Source: Methanobrevibacter sp.
GTDB lineage: Archaea; Methanobacteriota; Methanobacteria; Methanobacteriales; Methanobacteriaceae
Assembly: GCA_009784145.1 (NCBI GenBank)
Contig: WRCI01000021.1
Coordinates: 1-14,682, forward strand
Direction of reading: 5' to 3'
DNA length: 14,682 nucleotides
Part shown: positions 7,092-13,547 of the stretch, piece by piece
How positions within the stretch are numbered: position 1 is the first letter of the stretch
Layout of the letters: each line of letters starts with the position of its first letter
Program-made: the position numbers and the translations under genes
Notes under the pieces: generated by a model
Seen by the model: only the letters and a program-made list of their open reading frames with translations
What the model was told of the DNA's origin: nothing
The model's database searches: none

Positions 7092-8297
7092 TTATTTGGC
7101 TTTAAAAGAATTATTTTTCTCATTACTTTCTTTTACAACATTCTTAATATCAACTTTAAAAGTTTTAACCCCAGTTCTAAACTTTTTAGGAATAAAAACC
7201 CTAACTTTATGAGTTTTACCTATAGCAATTCCTTTAACAGTAACTTCTTTAATCAATCTTTTACCAATATAAACTCCTAAAGTATTTTTACCAGCAGATT
7301 TCTTACCAATATTTTTAACAAAAACATAGCGATAATTGCCTTTTCTAGTAATCTTAGTTATTTTAAGATCTGGTTTTTTAGTAGTATCAAAGGTACAGCC
7401 AGTTAAAGTAAGTTTAGAATCTTTAAACTTGTAGATTGCACCACCATAATCGCCATATTTAGCTGTATTCTTTGTAAAAGTACAATTTTTAGCATTTAAC
7501 TTATTATATTCACCATTGTAAATCGCAGCACCATTATAAGCAGTGTTTTCTCTAAAAATACAAGCAATTAAAATAGTACTACTCCCAATATTGTAGATTG
7601 CACCACCATCATCACCAGCTTTGTTCTTTGTAAAAGTACAACCAGTTAAAGTAATATCACTAAAATCATTGTAGATTGCACCACCAGAACGAGTAGCTAT
7701 GTTCTTTGTAAAAGTAGAAGATTTAACAGTTAAAATACTAAACTCCAAATTGTAAATTGCACCACCATCCCCAGTAGCTATGTTATTTGTAAAAGTACAA
7801 GATTTAACAGTAAAAGTAGCCTTAATAATTTTTCCAACATCTTCATTCTCATCACCAAAACCAAAGATTGCACCACCATTAGTAGCTGTGTTATTTGTAA
7901 AAGTACAACCAGTTAAAGTAACACTACCAGCATAATTATAGATTGCACCACCTTCATAAGCATTCCCATTTTTTAATGTGATGTTTATAAGGGTCAAATC
8001 CCCCCCATTTCTTACTTCAAATGCTCTGCCATTACCGTTTAAGTTTATTATTGCATTTTTTGATGAACTAGAACTTTTTATCGTGATAGTTTTATTTATA
8101 GTAATGTTAACATTATCTGGATTTAGGCTATATTCTGTTCCAGATTTTAATGTTACAGTCTTACCTGAAGATGTATCTTCAATAGTTTTTTTAAAATTAC
8201 TTGATGTTATTTCTGCTGCACTAACTGATCCTATTATCATAAACAACGAGAATACTATTAAAATCAACATTATTGTTTTCTTCATGTTTATCGTCAT
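7092..8297 (-). CDS. Secreted beta-helix adhesin-like protein with CARDB domain
   Basis: A 401-residue exported protein. Residues 1-28 are a classic signal peptide (lysines, hydrophobic core, SVSA-A cleavage site). Residues 30 to about 305 form a right-handed beta-helix with chlamydial Pmp-type repeats: seven GGAI-like turns (GGAIYN, GGAIFG, GAAIYN) alternating with CTFTNNTA-like motifs. About residues 307-401 resemble a CARDB adhesion domain (VKNIGKKSAG ... ESNEKNN). There is no C-terminal membrane anchor, so the protein is either released or held non-covalently. The start is firm: AAGGAG (8305-8310, minus strand) lies 7 bases before ATG. Several near-identical coding repeats exist, such as a 28-base string at 7627-7654 and 7894-7921, which favour recombination. 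Large adhesin-like families of this kind are known in Methanobrevibacter; the ligand is unknown. Confidence 0.9.
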   Translation of the reverse strand: MTINMKKTIMLILIVFSLFMIIGSVSAAEITSSNFKKTIEDTSSGKTVTLKSGTEYSLNPDNVNITINKTITIKSSSSSKNAIINLNGNGRAFEVRNGGDLTLINITLKNGNAYEGGAIYNYAGSVTLTGCTFTNNTATNGGAIFGFGDENEDVGKIIKATFTVKSCTFTNNIATGDGGAIYNLEFSILTVKSSTFTKNIATRSGGAIYNDFSDITLTGCTFTKNKAGDDGGAIYNIGSSTILIACIFRENTAYNGAAIYNGEYNKLNAKNCTFTKNTAKYGDYGGAIYKFKDSKLTLTGCTFDTTKKPDLKITKITRKGNYRYVFVKNIGKKSAGKNTLGVYIGKRLIKEVTVKGIAIGKTHKVRVFIPKKFRTGVKTFKVDIKNVVKESNEKNNSFKAK

Positions 8298-8370
8298 TCT
8301 TCATCTCCTTATATATTTCATTCTTATATACCAAAATAATCAGATAATAGATGATAAAAGTGTGTGCTAA

Positions 8371-8386
8371 TTTTATACCTTTCATT
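8371..8386 (-). promoter_or_regulatory. BRE/TATA-like promoter for the adhesin gene
   Basis: On the minus strand, GAAAGG followed by TATAAAA (8377 down to 8371) resembles an archaeal BRE plus TATA box. Transcription would start about 25 bases later, near 8348, giving a leader of about 50 bases to the start at 8297, which accommodates the AAGGAG site. Confidence 0.5.
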
Positions 8387-8514
8387 ATAAAGATTTAAAA
8401 AAAGATTAAAACAATTGATGAATGAGATTCACCATATAATTATCCAATATACTCTAAAATATTTTATCAAATTTTTAATTGTTTTTCAGTTAATGTTCCA
8501 TATTACTCTATTTT

Positions 8515-8580
8515 AAGAATCATATAATTACATTATAAGAATCATATAATTACATTTTAAGAATCATATAATTATATTTT
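8515..8580. repeat. Three tandem 22-bp units
   Basis: Three head-to-tail units of 22 bases, each beginning AAGAATCATATAATTA, fill 8515-8536, 8537-8558 and 8559-8580 and differ at only one or two positions near their ends. They lie about 220-280 bases upstream of the adhesin start in the divergent region, so they could bind a regulator or be a slippage product. Confidence 0.85.
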
Positions 8581-8650
8581 ATAAAAATAAACTATATAAA
8601 AATCAATTACGGTTCAACCATATAATTTATTTTTCACACACATTATTTTA

Positions 8651-8705
8651 AAAACGAACTGCAGTTTTTTATGAGAGATTGCTGCTCTCGGACTCACTTT
8701 TGTAA
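8651..8705. other. GC-richer hairpin patch in divergent gap
   Basis: Inside a 726-base non-coding gap (8298-9023) this patch is much richer in G+C than its surroundings. It holds the 10-bp palindrome AACTGCAGTT (8657-8666, followed by T) and a hairpin GAGAG (8673-8677) with CTCTC (8685-8689). No coding frame or known RNA was recognised. The remainder of the gap is AT-rich spacer apart from the repeats and promoter candidates listed separately. Confidence 0.4.
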
Positions 8706-8724
8706 TATGAACTAATCACAACTA

Positions 8725-8761
8725 ATTATTTATATAATTATTGTATTATTTATATAATTAT
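8725..8761. repeat. 17-bp direct repeat with 20-bp period
   Basis: The string ATTATTTATATAATTAT occurs at 8725-8741 and again at 8745-8761. It lies between the GC-richer patch and the ligase promoter region. Confidence 0.7.
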
Positions 8762-8882
8762 AATATTATATATGTCTAACCAAGTATAAAAAAGTTATGG
8801 TTTAACTAAAAAGTTTTTAAAGAAAAAAAGAATTTTATATCAAATAACTAAAAAAAAGAACTTTTATTTTTTCAAATAATGA

Positions 8883-8890
8883 TATATAAA
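8883..8890 (+). promoter_or_regulatory. TATA box candidate for the DNA ligase gene
   Basis: TATATAAA, the same octamer as before the glutaredoxin-like gene, lies about 140 bases before the ligase start. It implies a leader near 110 bases. AT-rich context makes this tentative. Confidence 0.3.
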
Positions 8891-9023
8891 TAACTAAAAT
8901 AATTAAAAAATATAAGAAAATAATAAATATACTATAAATAAAAATATTAATATAATAATTATAAGTTTAATTTATATTAATAAAATAATATACAAATTTA
9001 ATCTCAATTCAAAGAAGGATAAA

Positions 9024-10679
9024 ATGAAATATCAGAAATTAGTTGATGTTTATGAAGCATTGACTGCAACACCAAAACGATTAGAAAAAACAGCTATATT
9101 AGCTGAATTTTTCAAAGAAGTTGATTTAGAAACTCTTCCAAAAGTTGTGCTTATGGCTCTTGGTACAGTATTTCCCCCATGGAGTGAAGAAGAACAAGGT
9201 CTTGCTGATAAATTACTTATGAAAGCGATATCTGATGTGGTTGGTGTGTCAATAGCTAATGTAGAAGATGCAGTGCGAGAAGAAGGAGATATTGGAAGAG
9301 CTTGTGAAAAACTATACAAAAACAAGTCACAAACCACCTTTTTTTCTAAGGATTTAGAAATAGATTTTGTATTTACAAACTTAAGAAAAATAGCTAAAAT
9401 TTCTGGAGATAAATCAACTTCAAGAAAAATAGCTATTGTCTTAGAACTTCTTTCATCAGCAACAGGTACTGAAGCTAAATATATTTCAAGAACAATTATT
9501 GAAGAGTTAAGAATAGGTGTTGGTGAAGGAACTATAAGAGATGCTATATCTCAAGCTTTTAATATTGAAAAATCTGTAGCTGATAGAGCCCATATGTTAA
9601 CAAATGATTTAGGATTAGTAGCTAAAGTAGCTAAAGAAAAAGGTATTGGGGGATTAAAAGAACTAAACTTGACTCCAGGAAAACCTGTAAAACCAATGTT
9701 AGCTCAACTATCAGAAGGAATAGCTATTAGTGTTGAAGAAATGGGAGAAGCTATTTGTGAAACAAAGTATGATGGAATAAGAGTACAAGTTCATAAAAAA
9801 GGAGAAGAAATTAATCTATTTACTCGTCGTCTTGAAAATGTTAGTAAAGCTATTCCTGAAATAAAAGATTATATAAAAAAAGCTTTCCCAGATGAAGATT
9901 TCATAGCTGAAGGAGAAATTATAGCTACAAAAAATAATAAACCCGTTTCATTTCAATATATGTTACAAAGAGTAAGGCGAAAATATAATATTGAAAAAGC
10001 TATTGAAGATGTTCCACTTAAGTTATATCTTTTTGATCTTCTTTACTTTAAAAAATCTATGATTGATGAACCATTAGCTATAAGAAGACAAACTCTTGAG
10101 AAGGTTGTTGATACAAGTAACAATCAAATTAATCTTAGTACTATGGTGAAAGTTACTCCTCAAAATATAGATGATGGTGTGGAACTATTTAATGAATCAA
10201 TTGCAAAAGGTCATGAAGGAATCATGATAAAAAATCCTAAAGAACCATATATCCCCGGTTTACGAGGTAAAAAAATGTTAAAATTCAAAGCAGAACCGGA
10301 AACATTAGATGTAGTAGTTGTTGGTGGAACTTATGGTATAGGTAAACGAGCAAATTTTGTTGGTTCATATATGGTAGCAGTAAGAGAAAGTAAAAGCGAT
10401 AATTTAAAAACCATTGCCCATGTAGCTACTGGTTTAGATGATGAAACATTAGCTAAACTCACAAATATGATGAATAAATATAAGATTTACTCAAAAGGAA
10501 CAAAGATAAAAGTAGAACCGAAAATAATCCTTGAGATAGCTTATAGTGAAATTGTAAAAAGCCCAGAATATGAAGCAGGTTACTCATTACGTTTCCCAGT
10601 TGTTAAAAGAATCCGAGAAGACAAAGGTTTATCTGATATAGATACTGTTGAACGATTGACATCGATGTTTAAAGGTTGA
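9024..10679 (+). CDS. lig: ATP-dependent DNA ligase
   Basis: A 551-residue archaeal/eukaryotic-type DNA ligase of normal length. It seals nicks in replication and repair by an enzyme-AMP intermediate. Visible parts: an N-terminal helical DNA-binding domain (about 1-220), the nucleotidyltransferase domain with the adenylated lysine K248 in KYDGIR (motif I), LYLFDLLYF (motif III region), E398-GIMIKNP (motif IV), MLKFK at 418-422 (motif V), and a C-terminal OB-fold from about residue 430 (VVVVGGTYGIGKRANFVGSY) ending with FPVVKRIREDK. All key residues are present, so the enzyme should be active. Start ATG 9024 follows AAGGAT (9015-9020) closely. It is divergent from the adhesin gene and stands alone, with a long T-rich repeat region after it. 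Confidence 0.97.
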   Translation: MKYQKLVDVYEALTATPKRLEKTAILAEFFKEVDLETLPKVVLMALGTVFPPWSEEEQGLADKLLMKAISDVVGVSIANVEDAVREEGDIGRACEKLYKNKSQTTFFSKDLEIDFVFTNLRKIAKISGDKSTSRKIAIVLELLSSATGTEAKYISRTIIEELRIGVGEGTIRDAISQAFNIEKSVADRAHMLTNDLGLVAKVAKEKGIGGLKELNLTPGKPVKPMLAQLSEGIAISVEEMGEAICETKYDGIRVQVHKKGEEINLFTRRLENVSKAIPEIKDYIKKAFPDEDFIAEGEIIATKNNKPVSFQYMLQRVRRKYNIEKAIEDVPLKLYLFDLLYFKKSMIDEPLAIRRQTLEKVVDTSNNQINLSTMVKVTPQNIDDGVELFNESIAKGHEGIMIKNPKEPYIPGLRGKKMLKFKAEPETLDVVVVGGTYGIGKRANFVGSYMVAVRESKSDNLKTIAHVATGLDDETLAKLTNMMNKYKIYSKGTKIKVEPKIILEIAYSEIVKSPEYEAGYSLRFPVVKRIREDKGLSDIDTVERLTSMFKG

Positions 10680-10689
10680 AAACGTTTGT

Positions 10690-10765
10690 ATACTATTTTT
10701 CTAAACTTTTTTAATTTTAATTTTATTATTATTTTTAATATTATTTTTAATATTATTTTTTTCCT
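10690..10765 (+). terminator. T-rich termination region after ligase
   Basis: Within 90 bases of the ligase stop there are repeated runs of five to seven T (for example 10706-10711 and 10756-10762) without a strong hairpin. This matches the oligo-T signals used by archaeal RNA polymerase. Confidence 0.45.
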
Positions 10766-10780
10766 TTTTATTCTATATAT

Positions 10781-10978
10781 CTTAATTTTACATATCCTAA
10801 TTCTATATTATCTTAATTTTACATATCCTAATTCTATATTATCTTAATTCTATATCTCCTAATTTTACATATCCTAATTCTATATATTCTAATTCTACAT
10901 TATATTAATTTTATATATCTTAATTTTATATATCTTAATTTTATATATTTTATTTCTATATCTTCTTATTTCTATTAT
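10781..10978. repeat. 13-unit 15/16-bp pyrimidine-rich tandem array
   Basis: Thirteen consecutive units of 15 or 16 bases, variants of CTTAATTTTATATAT and CCTAATTCTATATAT, run from 10781 to 10978. A higher-order 31-base unit made of two variants is repeated exactly (10780-10810 and 10811-10841). The plus strand has almost no G over 200 bases. It lies downstream of the ligase gene. Confidence 0.85.
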
Positions 10979-11256
10979 TTCCCCTTCTTTATCACATTAT
11001 TATTTTTTATTATTTTTCACTTAAAAAATTTGATACAAAAAATAAAACACATTTAAAAGTTATTTTAATAAAAAATAATTTTACATTAAAATAAAAAATA
11101 TCATTTTAATCTTAATTTTAACTATTGTATAAAAAAATTAGTTTAATAAAAAATTAAACCATCAAATAAAATTTATTTCTAAAAATACATAATATTTATA
11201 AGGTTATAGAAAAATAAGCTGTTATATAAAAATAAACTATATTATAAAAAAATTTT
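10979..11256. other. AT-rich gap without recognisable gene
   Basis: This is part of the 663-base gap between ligase and the OB-fold gene. Its first part is T-rich on the plus strand and then turns A-rich. I see no coding frame, RNA or mobile element; a TATA box for the next gene may lie here or in the following repeat. Confidence 0.4.
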
Positions 11257-11313
11257 ACTAAAAAGATTAATCTTTAGTAAAAGGATTAATATTTACTAAA
11301 AAAATTAACTTTT
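11257..11313. repeat. Three tandem 19-bp units with a palindrome
   Basis: Units beginning ACTAAAAAGATTAAT occupy 11257-11275, 11276-11294 and 11295-11313, with a partial fourth unit after them. The first junction forms a near-perfect palindrome (TTACTAAAAAGATT against AATCTTTAGTAA). The array ends 30 bases before the OB-fold gene start, so it overlaps the place where the promoter should be. Confidence 0.65.
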
Positions 11314-11342
11314 ATTAAAAAATCATATAATAGGCGATATAA

Positions 11343-11741
11343 ATGGAAATAACTGATGAAAAAATCTTTAAAGTGGCTTTAATTACAACATTAATTGGAT
11401 TAATAGGAATGATTATTTTTGCAGGAAATATAGAACCTAAAAATGTAACTGTTGAAGATATTGATCGTGGGATGATAGATGAAGAAGTAGCTATAACTGG
11501 AGTAATAGAAAATGTTAAGCAATCTTCAAGTGGAAAAAGCTATTTTTTAACATTATTTGATGGTACTGGAAGAATAACTATAATGGTATTTGAATCAACG
11601 ATGGTAGAATTTAAAGAAAGTGGGGTGGATATAAAAAGTTTTGAAAATAAAAAAGTTAAAATAATTGGAACTGTAACTGAATTTAAATCACAGATGGGAA
11701 TAATTTTACCAAACTCTAATTCAATACAAATAGAAAAATAA
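11343..11741 (+). CDS. Membrane-anchored OB-fold protein
   Basis: A 132-residue protein with one N-terminal hydrophobic helix (about residues 9-27) and then a single OB-fold domain (about 47-130) of the tRNA_anti-like nucleic-acid-binding type: VAITGVIENVKQ, SYFLTLFDGTGRITIMVF, then KVKIIGTVTEF. OB-folds of this type bind single-stranded nucleic acid or small ligands. The membrane anchor is odd for a nucleic acid binder; there is no cleavage site of the usual form after the helix, so an anchor is more likely than a signal peptide. Which side the domain faces is unclear from the flanking charges. ATG 11343 follows a modest AGGCGA site. No operon partner; gaps of over 400 bases flank both sides. 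Domain call is sound, function unknown. Confidence 0.8.
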   Translation: MEITDEKIFKVALITTLIGLIGMIIFAGNIEPKNVTVEDIDRGMIDEEVAITGVIENVKQSSSGKSYFLTLFDGTGRITIMVFESTMVEFKESGVDIKSFENKKVKIIGTVTEFKSQMGIILPNSNSIQIEK

Positions 11742-11972
11742 AATAAAAAAATAATTTCTTTTATTGATATAACTTACTATTTATTTTTTATCTTTATTTT
11801 TTATTTTCAAAGGAGATAATTAAAATAAAGTTAGTATATGAAAAAGCTTAATAATCATGAATTATATATAATATATCATTAAGTGATACCTTAGAATATA
11901 TTATATTAATATATATGTTTTTACTCTTTGATAAATAAAACTACTGCCTAAGAAGTGAAAAAAGAGTAATTT
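11742..11972. other. Non-coding gap with T-tracts and orphan Shine-Dalgarno
   Basis: T-rich runs at about 11780-11807 probably terminate the OB-fold transcript. Immediately after them, AAAGGAGAT (11809-11817) is a strong Shine-Dalgarno match with no start codon at a working distance; the first ATG, at 11838, opens only 14 codons. TATA-like strings follow around 11860-11925. The rest of the 403-base gap is the tandem array at 11973-12131. Confidence 0.4.
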
Positions 11973-12131
11973 AGCTATTAAAAATGTTTTTAAAGTGATA
12001 AAAATCTTTTTAAACTATTGAAACTGTTTCTAAGCTATTAAAAATTTTTTAAAATAATAAAAATCTTTTTAAACTATTGAAAATATTTTTAAAGTGATAA
12101 AAATGTTTTTAAGCTATTAGAAAAGTATTTG
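11973..12131. repeat. Eight-unit 20-bp tandem array
   Basis: Units of 20 bases (one of 19) start at 11973, 11993, 12013, 12033, 12053, 12072, 12092 and 12112. Three alternating versions, beginning AGCTATTA, AAGTGATA and AACTATTG, mostly share the core AAAAATNTTTTTA; the last unit decays. The array ends 13 bases before the GTG start of the zincin-like gene, so it occupies its whole promoter/leader region. Confidence 0.85.
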
Positions 12132-12144
12132 ACTGGTGTTTTAG

Positions 12145-13248
12145 GTGTATAAAAAAATATTTTTAATATTATCTTTAATAATATCCCTAACATTTGTAGT
12201 AGGAGCTGTTTCTGCTGCAGAAAATGATTTTATCTCTAGAGAGAGTCCTATATACTTTTCTATAGATAAATCAATTGCTAATCAAATAGATAATGATGAT
12301 TCTAATTCAAAATATATGATTACATCTTCAAAACAGAAATTAATTCAAAAAACTAAAATTAAAAATATTTCTAAATCTAAATCTACTTTTAAAGCTGGGA
12401 CAAAAATTAGAATAACTGTGTCTGTAGATAAATCTATTAAAAAAGTTTCTGGATCAATTATTGGAAAAAGTAATCATAAATTTAAAAAAATGGGCTATGA
12501 ATTTAAAAAAAACAAAAATAAATGGTACTGTTATTTAGATACTAAAAAATATAAAACAGGGCAATATACTTTTAAAATAAAAGCTGTAGATGGGAAAAAA
12601 AATATTTACAAAAATTCTACTTATTTTACTGTAAATAATAGACCTCCAAAGGTTTTTTCATTAAAAACAAATACTAAAAAAATAACTGCAGGTAATAAAT
12701 TTCACCTTGAAATTACATCAGATAAATCTTCTAAAAAAGTAATTGCAAAAGTTAGAGGGTATACTTTCCATTTTAAACAGCATGCTATTAATAATGATAA
12801 TAATACCAATAAAAAAAATTGGACTTTAAATGGGAAACTTAGCTATAAAGAGATTGGAAACTTGAAAATAAGTGTTTACACTTATGATTCTCTTGGAAAT
12901 TCTTTTAAAAAATCAATAAAGATAAAGTCCACTCCTCGATATGTATATTGGAATGGTTCTGTTTCTTCTAATCGTCCAAATGTTGCTTATTACTCTAATC
13001 CAATAAATGCATATCAAAGAAGTATTAATGAATTAAACAAATATGTGGCTGTTTATGAAGGTTATGCTGGAGATGATCGTACTCTTGGAATCACTTATAT
13101 GGGTCGTTTAAGGATTAATCGTGTGATAATAGCTTATAAAGATCCTTTCGTTGTTTATCATGAAATGGGTCATGTTTTAAATTGGCATTGGACTGAATAC
13201 CAATGTGATTTATATGCTTATAACAAAGTTGGTTATTGGTTATTATAG
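12145..13248 (+). CDS. Secreted protein with Ig-like repeats and HExxH zincin-like C-terminus
   Basis: A 367-residue exported protein with no family I recognise. Residues 1-25 are a signal peptide ending AVSA-A. After a Ser/Lys-rich linker come two similar Ig-like beta-sandwich repeats (about 80-167 and 178-266): both have AGxK...ITxDKSxKKV (from A84 and A182), a central Trp, a Gly, and a closing DGKKN or DSLGN turn. The last 100 residues end in H339-E-M-G-H343 and, only seven residues on, E351-Y-Q-C-D355. HExxH plus ExxxD is the zinc-ligand pattern of gluzincin peptidases, but with an unusually short linker; H348 offers a metzincin-like alternative. A surface metallopeptidase is inferred. 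The start is GTG 12145, 6 bases after GGTG (12135-12138); the protein stops just 12 residues after D355, so a small C-terminal truncation is possible. Confidence 0.75.
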   Translation: MYKKIFLILSLIISLTFVVGAVSAAENDFISRESPIYFSIDKSIANQIDNDDSNSKYMITSSKQKLIQKTKIKNISKSKSTFKAGTKIRITVSVDKSIKKVSGSIIGKSNHKFKKMGYEFKKNKNKWYCYLDTKKYKTGQYTFKIKAVDGKKNIYKNSTYFTVNNRPPKVFSLKTNTKKITAGNKFHLEITSDKSSKKVIAKVRGYTFHFKQHAINNDNNTNKKNWTLNGKLSYKEIGNLKISVYTYDSLGNSFKKSIKIKSTPRYVYWNGSVSSNRPNVAYYSNPINAYQRSINELNKYVAVYEGYAGDDRTLGITYMGRLRINRVIIAYKDPFVVYHEMGHVLNWHWTEYQCDLYAYNKVGYWLL

Positions 13249-13547
13249 CTTTTTAATATTTTTAAACTTATTTTTCAATCATATACTATAATTCTGCTTT
13301 TTTCTCTCTTATTATTTATATCCTTTTCTATTTTTAATTTTTATTCACTAATCTTGTTTTTATTCTAATTTCTATATATTAATCTTATTTTTATTTTAAT
13401 TTTTATATATTAATCTTATTTTTAATCTAAAATTTAATAAAATAGATAATATAATAGATATATAATAGATAATTAGATAATATAGATATAATAATAAAAT
13501 AATAATATATAAAATAAAAAAGCAAATAAAATTAAAAGGTCATTATT
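13249..13547. other. T-rich then GATA-rich gap before glmM
   Basis: The first half is T-rich on the plus strand and probably ends the preceding transcript; it includes the 31-bp repeats. The second half has five GATA motifs spaced 8-12 bases apart (13445-13488) and a TATATAAAA at 13506-13514, which may be promoter elements for the next gene but leaves a very short leader. Confidence 0.35.
13350..13424. repeat. 31-bp tandem repeat, about 2.4 copies
   Basis: Units beginning AATCTTNTTTTTATT occupy 13350-13380 and 13381-13411, with a partial copy at 13412-13424. Period and base composition resemble the 31-bp higher-order unit downstream of the ligase gene, 2.5 kb away. Confidence 0.7.

Noticed and set aside
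7978..8370. Plus-strand 130-codon frame over the adhesin 5' region
   Set aside because: It overlaps the signal peptide and first coils of the convincing minus-strand adhesin gene and matches no family.
8515..8580. CRISPR array
   Set aside because: The units are directly adjacent with no spacers, are only 22 bases long and are AT-only in style; no cas genes are in the window.
11809..11882. Strong Shine-Dalgarno followed by a 14-codon frame from ATG 11838
   Set aside because: The start codon is 20 bases from the Shine-Dalgarno and the peptide is tiny; more likely a remnant or chance.
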